A stretch of DNA of 64,000 bases from CAZBUB01 sp964494985 (GTDB lineage Bacteria; Desulfobacterota; Desulfovibrionia; Desulfovibrionales; Desulfothermaceae), in NCBI GenBank assembly GCA_964494985.1, contig CAZBUB010000005.1:1-64000 (forward strand). Direction: 5' to 3'. Below, in pieces: positions 17,005 through 25,444 of this stretch. A program made the translations under genes and the position numbers. The notes under the pieces were generated by a model that was given only the letters and a program-made list of their open reading frames with translations, searched no databases and was not told the origin of the DNA. Position 1 is the first letter of the stretch. The number at the start of each line of letters is the position of its first letter.

Positions 17005-17586
17005 ATGCAAGTCCTGGATTTTCAGAATCTGGTGCATAAAGGCCTATTGGAGAAGGTCACCAGGCAGCATCCCTTCCATCCGGATCTGGCCTCCAGCATT
17101 AAAACTTTAAGCGTATACGAAAAGGATCAAAGGGGCATCAGGATTGAGATGGACGGGCACAGAAACGTCTATCTGACCATCCATCCCATCTTGCGACCTG
17201 GCAAAAGAGACGCCTATATCCTGTACCACGAATTCGGGCATATTGCGGACAGGCTGCATCCGGATTTCGGCTATGAGCAGCAGCAAAGGCTGGCCTTGAG
17301 CCCTGTGCAGGAGGAGTGTTTCCTACAGCTGTGGAATGTGTACATAGACACCAGGCTGCAGGAGCAAGGCCTGTTTTGCCTTCCTGCAGGGGGAGAAGTG
17401 GAGCTCAGTGTGGACGGAGTAAGGTACAGGCTGCCCAGGGACGAGATCAGTACCTACCTCCTGGAGGCGGCAGCCCACCTTTCCCAGCGAGGTATACCCA
17501 AGGCCGGATCCCTGGTGCAGTCCATCTGGGAGCACCCCAAGCGCAGACTGACGTTCCAAGATCTCTTGGATCCCATAATGCGTTAA
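17005..17586 (+). CDS. Zincin-like hypothetical protein with HEFGH motif
   Basis: I do not recognise the family. The sequence YILYHEFGHIADRLH near residues 72-85 is a zinc-protease HExxH motif (HEFGH) on a hydrophobic helix, with a further His at +6 that could be a third ligand. The rest is soluble, with no signal peptide or membrane segment (193 residues), so it would be a small cytoplasmic metalloprotease-like protein. Downstream EECFLQLWNVYIDTRLQE could offer an alternative acidic ligand. A likely terminator follows. Confidence 0.7.
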   Translation: MQVLDFQNLVHKGLLEKVTRQHPFHPDLASSIKTLSVYEKDQRGIRIEMDGHRNVYLTIHPILRPGKRDAYILYHEFGHIADRLHPDFGYEQQQRLALSPVQEECFLQLWNVYIDTRLQEQGLFCLPAGGEVELSVDGVRYRLPRDEISTYLLEAAAHLSQRGIPKAGSLVQSIWEHPKRRLTFQDLLDPIMR

Positions 17587-17796
17587 GTGGGTTATTTCCC
17601 AAAAACATGCTTTTGGTGTCAATTCAAGGATATTTGTGCAGATTTGCGTTACTTCTTTTTCCAGGAAGAGGGATCGTGAATCCACCCTAAAAAGGCACTG
17701 ATCTGTCCGAATTAGGTCTCTACCGCCGTCCCTATAAGAAGACTATGATTTGCCTACAGGCCTGAGTTAGAAAGAGGTGCTGCAGTGATGTCTAGC

Positions 17797-17822
17797 AGGG
17801 GCCAGCGGCGCTCGCCCCTTTT
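17797..17822 (+). terminator. Possible intrinsic terminator after the zincin-like gene
   Basis: AGGGGC (17797-17802) pairs with GCCCCT (17814-17819), with further GC pairing possible inside the loop, followed by four Ts. It lies about 210 bases after the stop codon, so the assignment is tentative. Confidence 0.4.
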
Positions 17823-17867
17823 GTGGCGTTCACCATTACCTGTGTTGCATATTCACAGCATGGGGTC

Positions 17868-19694
17868 TTATCTGGGCTCTATTCCGGCAATGGAATAGAC
17901 CTTCTCACCAGGTACCTCCTCCTGCTCAAGAAGCACATTTGCCAGCTCGTCCAGGGCCTTTCTATGTTCGCTCAGGATCTCCTTGGCTTTTTGGAAAGAC
18001 TGCTTGAGCAGGGATTCCACCTCCTGGTCCACAACCCTGGAGGTGCTTTCGCTGTATTCCTTGGTCTTGCCCAGCTCTTCCCCCAGGAAGACCTCCTGGC
18101 TGGTGCTGCCCAGGGCTATATGTTCGAATTGTTCGCTCATGCCCCATTCCAGAACCATCCTGCGGGCCATTTTGGTGGCTTGCTGGAGATCATTGGCTGC
18201 CCCGCTGGTAGCGGTCTGGAATACCAGGTCCTCAGCGCAGCGCCCACCCATCATTACCGCCAGACGGTCTAGGAGGTACTCTCGATGAAAAATATACCTT
18301 TCCTGTTCCGGGAACTGCTGGGTGGCGCCCATGGACTGGCTCCTGGGCACTATGGAGACCTTGTGTATAGGGTCTGCATAGGGCAAAAGCGCGCCTACGA
18401 TGGAGTGCCCAGCCTCATGGTAGGCCACCATGCGTTTTTCCTCTGGAGTAAGCGCCAGGCCATGGCGCTTGAGGCCCATGAGGATTTTGTCCCGGGCGGC
18501 CTCTATATCCCCTTGATTGATGGTCTGCCGCTTGTCCCTGGCAGCCAGGAGCGCGGCCTCGTTGAGCATATTCTCCAGGTCAGCGCCTGAGAAGCCAGGG
18601 GTTTCCCGGGCCAGCCGCTCCAGGTCCACATCTTGATCCAGTTTTTTGTCCCTGGTATAGATTTGCAATAGCTCCTGACGATCCTTAGTGGTAGGCAGAT
18701 CCACCACTATGCGTCGATCGAACCTGCCGGGCCGGCTTAAGGCAGGATCCAGGATATCCGGCCTATTGGTGGCGGTCATGACCACTATGTTCTCATTGGC
18801 CTCGAAGCCGTCAAGCTCTGACAAGAGCTGGTTTAGGGTCTGCTCCCGTTCATCGTGGCCTCCACCCAGGCCTGCTCCGCGTCTTCTGCCTATGGCATCC
18901 ATTTCGTCTATGAATATAATGCAGGGGGCATTCTTCTTGGCGTCCTGGAAGAGGTTGCGTACCCTTTTAGCGCCAACACCCACGAACATTTCCATGAAGT
19001 CCGAGCCAGTAATGGAGAAAAAAGGCACGCCTGCCTCGCCTGCCACAGCCCTGGCCAGCAGCGTTTTGCCTGTACCAGGGGGGCCCACCAGCATGATCCC
19101 TTTGGGGATCTTGCCCCCTATGTCCTGGATTTGCACTGGATCCTTGAGGTAGTCCACCACCTCCTGCAACTCCACTTTGGCTTCGTCTGCCCCGGCCACA
19201 TCATCAAAGGTGGTCTTCTCCTGGCTTTGGTCATACTGCTTGGCCTGACTCTGGCCAATACTGAAAATTCCTCCTCCCTGACCCTGCATACGTTTATACT
19301 GGGCAAATACCAAGCCTGCGATCAAAAGCAGGGGCAGCATGGAAATGATAATATACCAGAAAAAGGGGTTGGCTTCTGGTTCGGTGTTGACCTGTACCCC
19401 TTGGTCTTGCAGATCCTGCATTAAGCTCTCTTCTCCAAACGAGGGAATGTAAGTCAAAAAGTCCTGGTAGGATTGTCCTTCTGAGGTAGCTTCTTGCTTG
19501 AGGCTGCCTTCCACCTTGTCGCCTTTGACCGTGATTTCCTGCACATTGCCTGCTTCCACCTGCCTTAGGAAGTCACTGTAGCTGATACGGGTGGTGGCCA
19601 GTTGTTGGGAAATGACGCTCCAGAGCAAAAATCCCAAAAGTAAGGCCAGGATAATTATCATTTGTTTGTTTTCCTTGAAATATTGTTGGACCAT
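17868..19694 (-). CDS. ftsH: ATP-dependent membrane zinc metalloprotease FtsH
   Basis: Hexameric AAA+ protease anchored in the inner membrane, extracting and degrading membrane and regulatory proteins. Order: transmembrane helix (about 11-29), periplasmic domain, second helix (about 112-131), AAA module with GPPGTGKTLLARA, FIDEMDAIGRRRG and the second region of homology ATNRPDILDPALSRPGRFDR, then the protease zinc motif HEAGH with the downstream Asp region. Length of 608 residues is normal. GGAGAG precedes the ATG. The usual tilS or folP neighbours are absent. Confidence 0.97.
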   Translation of the reverse strand: MVQQYFKENKQMIIILALLLGFLLWSVISQQLATTRISYSDFLRQVEAGNVQEITVKGDKVEGSLKQEATSEGQSYQDFLTYIPSFGEESLMQDLQDQGVQVNTEPEANPFFWYIIISMLPLLLIAGLVFAQYKRMQGQGGGIFSIGQSQAKQYDQSQEKTTFDDVAGADEAKVELQEVVDYLKDPVQIQDIGGKIPKGIMLVGPPGTGKTLLARAVAGEAGVPFFSITGSDFMEMFVGVGAKRVRNLFQDAKKNAPCIIFIDEMDAIGRRRGAGLGGGHDEREQTLNQLLSELDGFEANENIVVMTATNRPDILDPALSRPGRFDRRIVVDLPTTKDRQELLQIYTRDKKLDQDVDLERLARETPGFSGADLENMLNEAALLAARDKRQTINQGDIEAARDKILMGLKRHGLALTPEEKRMVAYHEAGHSIVGALLPYADPIHKVSIVPRSQSMGATQQFPEQERYIFHREYLLDRLAVMMGGRCAEDLVFQTATSGAANDLQQATKMARRMVLEWGMSEQFEHIALGSTSQEVFLGEELGKTKEYSESTSRVVDQEVESLLKQSFQKAKEILSEHRKALDELANVLLEQEEVPGEKVYSIAGIEPR

Positions 19695-19854
19695 ATTTCT
19701 CTCCTAAAAATGTCTAGATACAGCTCGTTGTAAATCAAGCTTGGCCGTGGCAAGTACTCTCACGCAAAAAAGGATCATGGATTCATGTATCTTGAAGGCC
19801 TGATCTGACCCAAGGGATACACTCTGAAGCGATACAAACACTATTGTATATGAA

Positions 19855-19881
19855 AAAGGCCTTCTTTTCCAGAAGGCCTTT
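19855..19881 (-). terminator. Intrinsic terminator on the minus strand
   Basis: AAAGGCCTTCT (19855-19865) pairs perfectly with 19871-19881 around a 5-base loop. Read on the minus strand the stem is followed by TTTTTC, so it would stop transcription arriving from the small ORF at 19920-20062. Confidence 0.75.
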
Positions 19882-19919
19882 GAAGGCTTTTTTCTGCAGA
19901 CTATGGCTTTCCAGCCTAG

Positions 19920-20062
19920 CTAGTCCTTGAGCTCCCAAGCTTCCTGTTCAGTTAAAGTGTCCATGCTCATGTTCCAACAGGCAAGATCACCATCTCCGGC
20001 CTGCTTGACCTCTCCCAGGTTTCCGCACTTGGTATGTCTGAAGCATTCTTCTTTTCAGCCAT
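19920..20062 (-). pseudogene. Small Cys-containing ORF with apparent 1-base deletion
   Basis: A short gene appears to start ATG GCT GAA AAG AAG (MAEKK) at 20062 after AAAGG, then shift frame in the purine run GAAAAGAAGAA and continue as a 41-codon open stretch, CFRHTKCGNLGEV...ACWNMSMDTLTEQEAWELKD, ending TAG at 19920. That second frame has no start of its own, because a TGA lies just upstream. Cysteines are spaced C-x5-C-x15-C, suggesting a small metal- or redox-active protein. The total of 143 bases is one short of frame. A terminator on the same strand lies 39 bases beyond the stop, supporting a real transcription unit. Could be decay, a sequence error or a programmed shift. Confidence 0.4.
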
Positions 20063-20382
20063 ATTTTCAAACCTTTAGATTGTTGGTCCTGGTTCAGATA
20101 TAAACATCCTTTAAGGAACAGGACAGACTGTATGACGAGATAGATGCTCGTAACCTGCATCCCTCAATAAATGATGATCCTTGCCTGGACTGTCAAGGAA
20201 GACAAGCTGATGAAAATTGGACCTTGGTTGACAAAATCTCTCCCTTTGAACTAATGCTTAGGTACAATGAGTATGGATTTGTTCTAAGCTTTGTTTACTT
20301 TCTGGTCGGTATTGATAGGGTATATGCCAGTTTTTTCTTGCCTTCATTGCATGAGCATCAGAAAAATAAGGAGGGGGAAGCT

Positions 20383-21141
20383 ATGCGCAAGATTTGGTGC
20401 TTTGTTGCTGTGGCCATGGGTGCGGCGATGCTGTTTGCAGTCCAGGTGCAGGCCCAGCACCTGCAAAAAGCTGATGAGGCCTATGCAAAAGGGGACATGC
20501 AGAATCTGGAAAAGGCGATTGAGCTCTATGAGCAGGCGCTGCAGGAGTCTCCGGAGAGCTTTGAGGCCAACTGGAAGCTGGCCCGGGCCTACCGGGACTA
20601 TGCCTTGAATGCCCAGCGCAAGGATCTGGAAGGTTGGAAAAATATTTGCAAAGAATACGGACAACTGGGAATGGAGTATGCTGAGAAAGCCAGGGAGCTG
20701 AATCCTGATGCAGTTCAGGGCCATTATTTCTACGGCTTATCAGTAAGTGTATATTCTGATTCAGTGGGCATTGTCAGCGCAATAAGTCAAGGTCTCAGGG
20801 GCAAGACCAAGGATGCCCTGGAAAAGACTTATGAGATAGACAAGCATTACAGGGACAGTACTCCGATCATGGCCTTGGGCAGGTATTGGCAGGTGGTGCC
20901 CTGGCCCTACAGGGATCGAGATAAAGCCCTGGAGTATTATCGAGAGGCCCAGGAGGCCATGCCTGAAGATTCTCCATACCGGACTGAGCTGCAGGTCTAT
21001 TTGGGCAGCCTGCTTTTGCAGATGGGCCAAAATCAGGAAGAGGCCAAGCAAATGTTGCGGGAGGCAACTCAGGCTGATACTGGATACTTTGACCAGTATT
21101 TTAAGCAAAAGGCCCAAGAAATATTGCAGGAACACGAATAA
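20383..21141 (+). CDS. Exported TPR protein, TatT-like (TRAP-associated) family
   Basis: Periplasmic helical-repeat protein. MRKIWCFVAVAMGAAMLFAVQVQAQ is a typical signal peptide; mature repeats start AYAKGDMQNLEKAIELYEQAL and recur as SLLLQMGQNQEEAKQML. The middle part (SQGLRGKTKDALEKT...ALGRYWQVVPWPYRDRDKALEYY) resembles TatT, a TPR partner of some TRAP transporter receptors, but no TRAP genes are adjacent. The ATG at 20383 follows AAGGAGGGGG; the frame is open further upstream, but that extension has no such site and would bury the signal peptide. Confidence 0.78.
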   Translation: MRKIWCFVAVAMGAAMLFAVQVQAQHLQKADEAYAKGDMQNLEKAIELYEQALQESPESFEANWKLARAYRDYALNAQRKDLEGWKNICKEYGQLGMEYAEKARELNPDAVQGHYFYGLSVSVYSDSVGIVSAISQGLRGKTKDALEKTYEIDKHYRDSTPIMALGRYWQVVPWPYRDRDKALEYYREAQEAMPEDSPYRTELQVYLGSLLLQMGQNQEEAKQMLREATQADTGYFDQYFKQKAQEILQEHE

Positions 21142-21165
21142 AGAGAGGAGCAAGCCAGCATGAAG

Positions 21166-21194
21166 GCAAGCCCGTGCTTCTTGCACGGGCTTGC
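21166..21194. terminator. GC-rich hairpin between convergent genes
   Basis: GCAAGCCCGTGC (21166-21177) pairs perfectly with 21183-21194 around a 5-base loop. No T-run follows on either strand, so it may act as an attenuating or RNA-protecting hairpin shared by the two convergent genes rather than a classical intrinsic terminator. Confidence 0.5.
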
Positions 21195-21243
21195 AGCGAA
21201 GACAGCCCTTGACAGGCTCTGGCTGGGGGGCATGGTTTTAAAG

Positions 21244-22257
21244 TTACTTGCTGGCCAGGATATTCAGATCCAGGATCTGCACTTGGTGTGCTCCGCTGGC
21301 CAGATCCTTAAGGTCAAGGACCCAAAGCTGGTTCTGAAGCAGGTGCAGATAGGCTGTGTTATCCTTTATGCATAGGGCCAGGGCCTGCCTGGGCAGTTTG
21401 AAGCTTTTGGATTTTCTGGGCTGGGCAAGGTCACTGATATCCAGGATACGAAACTCCCGGGCCTGGTTTACCAGGAAGATTGAGTCTTCAGCCAGGGCAG
21501 CCACTGTGCATTTGCCGATGTTTATGCTGGCCTGCAAGTCAGGACTTTCAGGTGCAGAGATGTCCAGGATATGCATTTGGCCTTCCTTGGTGGTCATGTA
21601 CAGTCTGTCCTGGGACAGTCCCAGGGCAAGGGGGCTGGCCCGCAAGGGCAAAATGGCAGTTTTGATGGGCAGGTCTGGATCCTGCAGGTCATAGACATGC
21701 AAGGTTCCGTTGGACCCGGCGACATATGCGTAGCCTGCAGCCAAGAGCATGTCCTTGACCAGGATAGGCTCTTTGAAATTTGCGATTTGCAAGGGCTGAA
21801 CCGGATCGCTGATATCCAGCAGCACGAGCCCCTCCCGGGTAAGTTCAGCCAGGAGCAGATCGCCAAAGGCGCTTAGCCTTTTGATCTTGTCCTGGAAGCC
21901 TTTAGGACTGCCTAGGAGCCTGCAGTTTTGAGGATCCTGGATATCCAGAACTAATAAGCCCTGCTCGCTGACAGCAAGATAGGCATGTCCCTGGGCAAAG
22001 GCCATGTCAGTGACATTGTGAGAGGTTTGCACGCACTCTTTGAAGATAGCTTGCTCAGGGGTATGGAGATCAAGGAAGCTTATCCCTGTCTGGTTCTGGG
22101 TAAGCAAGGCCTGCATTCCTTCCAGATGCATGCAGGACATGCCAGAGACTGTGGTGCAAAAGGCCAGGCCAGGAGTTGGCTTGACTAGGTCAGCCCACAG
22201 CAGACTGGTAAATGCTGCCAGAATGAAAATAAGCAGATAATGTTTGCCCCTTCGCAT
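21244..22257 (-). CDS. Exported beta-propeller protein of the LVIVD-repeat type
   Basis: An N-terminal signal peptide (about residues 1-22, ending LLWAD) precedes repeats of about 40-45 residues with the pattern LxVLDIxDPxxPxL, seen for example as GLLVLDIQDPQNCRLL, GLVLLDISDPVQPLQI, TLHVYDLQDPDLPI, QMHILDISAPESPDL and EFRILDISDLAQPRKS. This matches LVIVD-type surface or periplasmic propellers, whose ligands are mostly unknown. GGAGGG lies upstream of the start. Opposite strand from, and convergent with, the TatT-like gene. Confidence 0.8.
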   Translation of the reverse strand: MRRGKHYLLIFILAAFTSLLWADLVKPTPGLAFCTTVSGMSCMHLEGMQALLTQNQTGISFLDLHTPEQAIFKECVQTSHNVTDMAFAQGHAYLAVSEQGLLVLDIQDPQNCRLLGSPKGFQDKIKRLSAFGDLLLAELTREGLVLLDISDPVQPLQIANFKEPILVKDMLLAAGYAYVAGSNGTLHVYDLQDPDLPIKTAILPLRASPLALGLSQDRLYMTTKEGQMHILDISAPESPDLQASINIGKCTVAALAEDSIFLVNQAREFRILDISDLAQPRKSKSFKLPRQALALCIKDNTAYLHLLQNQLWVLDLKDLASGAHQVQILDLNILASK

Positions 22258-22373
22258 AACCCTACCCTCCTTTTTTGTGCTAACTTACAGGCTGTTGCTA
22301 GAAGTATACCTAGGCTTGGCTGTATAATAGCAAAGGGGCAGTCACGGATAGCTCACTGATTGCAGCAAAATTG

Positions 22374-24464
22374 TTAGGGCTGCAGTTTGTGCAGCAGAGT
22401 CTGCAGCCTGGAGCAGGGTCTTTTGCCTGCGGCAGCCATTTTCCTGCTGCAGCGGATGGCCCAAGCTTCGGCCAGAGCAGGTTCCTGCATAGCCAGCAGG
22501 CATGGAAAGAGTACCAGGTACAGTTCTTCCTCCAGCTCCATTATTCCCAGGGCCTGGGTAATACGCTTGGCTGCAGCAGCGTGCTGGCCGCGCTCTTGCA
22601 AGAGCTTGGCCAGAGTGAGCACCAGGAACAGGTAGTCCTGCTGGAGGCGGTTGCGTGTGTTCCTGGTCCATTCCAGCTCAAAGTCCTGGGGCAGGAAGTG
22701 GCCTTGATAGAGGAAGAAGGCTTGGTGCAGCAGATTTATTTCGAAGCCGGTCTTTATTTCTGGCCAGTTAGTTGCTGTGCCTGGGCCTCTCAGGATTGTC
22801 CTGCGCAGCTTTCCCTTAAAGCTCCAGGCATCCACCCAGACGCAGGAAGGGTTCAGACAAGCCTTATTTTCTTGGACCAGGACTGTGTCCTTGCTTTGCA
22901 ATAGACGACGCAGCCGGTACAAGGCAGTGCTCAGATCGCTGTGGGCCCGATCTCCCTCTGCCTCTGGCCAGAGCAGATCTTCCAGGTACTCCATGCGCAG
23001 ATAAGGATCCTCCAGGCTCAGCAAGGCCTTGAGCAGCTCCAGGCTTTTCTTTTGGGCTTTGGCCTTGAAAACAAGGGGCAGGTCTTTGATCAGGATATTG
23101 AACCTGCCCAGGGTATAGACGCGAACCAGCCAAGGCCATTTATCCCGGGCAGGATCTGGAGAGTGCAAAGGGCAAGAGCTGCTGGCGAATATATGCCAGG
23201 CCTTTTTGAGTAATACATTGCTTTGCTCCGGCGCTGAAGTCTCACAGCAAACCCCAAGCCAGTACAAGGCCCAGGGGGCAGCCTCCAGGATCTCCTGGGG
23301 CAGGGCCTGGAGCCATTTTTGCAAGATCTTGGCCTGGCCCTGATCCAGCATTGCAGGGGCCTGTTTCTGGATCAGGTTCAGCAGACTTTGCCAATCCTCA
23401 GCCTGGGTATAGAGCCTCGCAGCATCGACGTAAAACTCTGCTCCCTGCATCAGGCGGGAGGCCTTGTGGCAAATCTGTTTTATCTCCTGGCCGGAAAAGG
23501 TCTTTTGGGCAGTATGCAGTAAAAACTCCCTGAATAGATTGTGATACTCATAATGCGCACTGGAGCCCTGCCGCAGCAAAATGAACAGGTTGTTTTGGAG
23601 CAGATAATCCAAGAGTCCCTTACAGTCCGCAGTGTTGGTCAGATTTTGGGCAACCCTTAGACTGAATCTGGGCAAAAAAGCAGTGCGCAGCAGGAAGTCC
23701 TGGATCTTTGGCTGGAGACTCTGGAAAAGCTCCTGGGCCAGGTAGTGGTAGAGGTTTGATTCTTTGGCTCCGGCCCTAAGCCCTTGGGCCAGCAGGATCA
23801 GCCCGGCTGCCCAGCCCTGGGTCTTGTAGTGCAGACTGCGCAGCTCTTCCTGATTTAGGCCCTTGTGAGCTAGAAGCTTTTTGGATTCGTGCAGACTGAA
23901 TCTGAGCTGCTCCCAGCCCAGGAAGGATATCCGGTCCTGGGCCAACAGGGCAGCAAACTCTTTCGGGGGAGCGCTTCGGCTCAGCAGCAGGGCATTTGCC
24001 CCAGGAGGCAAAAGTTGCAAGGAATGCAGCAAAACCTGGAGCAGATCTGTGTCTTCCTGGATGATCTGGAAATTGTCCCAAACCAGGATGGGATATTGGG
24101 GTAGAAGACTGTAGAGGCTGCGGAAAAAGCTGCGGGCAAATTTGATCTGATCCGTCTCAAAGGGCTGAAATACGGGCAGCTCCGAGATGCTGCGACCCAG
24201 GCAGCAGGCTGCAGCCAGGCCCAAGTGCTCGAAGAAAAAGCCGGGTTCTGTATCTTCCGGTTCCAGGGAGTACCAGATCCAGGGTCTGCTCCTTTCCTGC
24301 AGATAGCCAGCAGCCAGACAGGTCTTGCCTGAGCCCGGGGGGGAGCTGATCCAAAGCACAGGCCTTTTCAGCTGTTGATCCATGAGTCGGAAAAGACGTT
24401 TGCGGGGCAGAACATAGTAAGTTCTGGGCGGGCTTAGCTTGGCAGGAACAGAGTGCTTATCCAT
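22374..24464 (-). CDS. MalT-like STAND ATPase with C-terminal winged-helix/BTAD regulator domains
   Basis: Large transcription regulator. The N-terminus resembles MalT-type STAND ATPases: PRKRLFRLMDQQLKRPVLWISSPPGSGKT with the Walker A near residue 45, then a Walker B-like PILVWDNFQII near 125. A helical arm follows. From about 450 the sequence YTLGRFNILIKDLPLVF starts an OmpR/SARP-type winged helix (LLWPEAEGDRAHSDLSTALYRLRRLL), followed by a bacterial transcriptional activator (BTAD) helical domain to the end. The DNA-binding domain is therefore C-terminal, as in SARP-BTAD regulators but attached to a STAND ATPase. Target and inducer unknown. Confidence 0.8.
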   Translation of the reverse strand: MDKHSVPAKLSPPRTYYVLPRKRLFRLMDQQLKRPVLWISSPPGSGKTCLAAGYLQERSRPWIWYSLEPEDTEPGFFFEHLGLAAACCLGRSISELPVFQPFETDQIKFARSFFRSLYSLLPQYPILVWDNFQIIQEDTDLLQVLLHSLQLLPPGANALLLSRSAPPKEFAALLAQDRISFLGWEQLRFSLHESKKLLAHKGLNQEELRSLHYKTQGWAAGLILLAQGLRAGAKESNLYHYLAQELFQSLQPKIQDFLLRTAFLPRFSLRVAQNLTNTADCKGLLDYLLQNNLFILLRQGSSAHYEYHNLFREFLLHTAQKTFSGQEIKQICHKASRLMQGAEFYVDAARLYTQAEDWQSLLNLIQKQAPAMLDQGQAKILQKWLQALPQEILEAAPWALYWLGVCCETSAPEQSNVLLKKAWHIFASSSCPLHSPDPARDKWPWLVRVYTLGRFNILIKDLPLVFKAKAQKKSLELLKALLSLEDPYLRMEYLEDLLWPEAEGDRAHSDLSTALYRLRRLLQSKDTVLVQENKACLNPSCVWVDAWSFKGKLRRTILRGPGTATNWPEIKTGFEINLLHQAFFLYQGHFLPQDFELEWTRNTRNRLQQDYLFLVLTLAKLLQERGQHAAAAKRITQALGIMELEEELYLVLFPCLLAMQEPALAEAWAIRCSRKMAAAGKRPCSRLQTLLHKLQP

Positions 24465-24639
24465 TTGTCAAATAGCCTTTTGCTGAACCTTGGCGTCTTT
24501 CAGCTAGCACCAGGGGGTTAAGATCAAGGCACTGTGAGAGGACTCAGAGATTTGTCTGTATCAACATTTGCTGTGGATGATGCCAAAGGCATGTTTTTCA
24601 TTCATGCAGCAAAAAATCCCATCTGTACCAAGAGCTTGC

Positions 24640-24942
24640 CTAGTGCGGACTTTTGTAAAGGTCATCATGGGTAATAATGCGTAGGAGCTTGACTGCTGAG
24701 GTCCAGTCAGGATCTTCAGAAGAACTGGAGGCAGTAGGTTCAAAGGCAATTCAGTACTTCTTGTCGACACGAGCGGACCATGCTCTTGGATCGTTGGCAA
24801 TGCGCTCAAGATGCAACCCAGGATGGAATGGGTTCTCTTCCAGCAAGTTAAAGCAGTTGGCTGTTTTCTGGACCAGCTTTTTGTTGCTCTTCAATTTTTC
24901 AAGATCAGAAGCAAACTCTTTACTCGGTATCAGTTCCGGCAT
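24640..24942 (-). pseudogene. RelE/ParE-type toxin interrupted by an in-frame TGA
   Basis: Starting at ATG 24942 the frame reads MPELIPSKEFASDLEKLK...ENPFHPGLHLERI...WSARVDKKY, then TGA at 24751-24753, and continues IAFEPTASSSSEDPDWTS...LLRIITHDDLYKSPH to TAG at 24640. This is a RelE-superfamily layout in which the position after KKY is normally Arg (KYR.I), so a CGA-to-TGA change would explain the stop. A product ending at the TGA would lack the C-terminal strands and is probably inactive. It is preceded by, and overlaps, the frameshifted antitoxin. Confidence 0.75.
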
Positions 24943-25182
24943 GTACAAGCTCCTGGTCAAACCACTCCGGTAATTGGCCTGCTTTAGATGACCTTGCTTG
25001 CTCCAGCTTGGATAAACCTGCAGCGTTAGCTTGATCGACCGGTAGATCTGAACAGGATACAGAATGATTGCACCCCCTGGCTCTACCTTAAGCTCCAGGC
25101 AGGTGCCAGGAGCGATTCCGAGATCTTTTCGCACCGAAGCCGGCAAGCTGATGCTCCCTCTTTTATCTATTGTGACCAGCAT
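24920..25182 (-). pseudogene. AbrB/SpoVT-type antitoxin with frameshift
   Basis: The N-terminal half MLVTIDKRGSISLPASVRKDLGIAPG is a swapped-hairpin AbrB DNA-binding domain. After about residue 50 (VQIYRSIKL) the family-like continuation AAGLSKLEQARSSKAGQLPEW is in a different frame and would end at TAA 24920. The span of 263 bases is one short of a whole number of codons, implying a single-base deletion near 25020. As it stands, the antitoxin frame runs into the downstream toxin frame, giving a 143-residue chimaera that ends at 24751. The ancestral arrangement would be an antitoxin overlapping the toxin by 23 bases. Confidence 0.72.
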
Positions 25183-25444
25183 ACACTTGTCCTGCAAGCT
25201 TATTTCAAAAGTTGAGTTGGTTTTGATTCTTTATCTGAGAATCTGAACAAAAGGACAAAATGTCAAGTACAGCAAGGAGGCAGGTGTTATAAGATGTTGA
25301 ATTTTGTTACTTGAAATTTTAAGATGCCTGATTAGTGTTAATACTGTAAACAGCCTAGTCCTTTTTGTCTGAGCCTGCTCAAGGCCAAAGCTCATGTTGT
25401 GCAGTTAGGCAGTTAAAGCAAAAATAAATTAAGGAGCAGAAAAT

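Noticed and set aside
20224..20382. In-frame extension of the TPR protein
   Set aside because: The start at 20383 has a strong Shine-Dalgarno sequence and begins a classic signal peptide that the extension would bury.
24561..24809. Minus-strand 82-codon open frame beside the toxin
   Set aside because: It is an out-of-frame reading across the toxin gene; the toxin frame shows the RelE-like residues.
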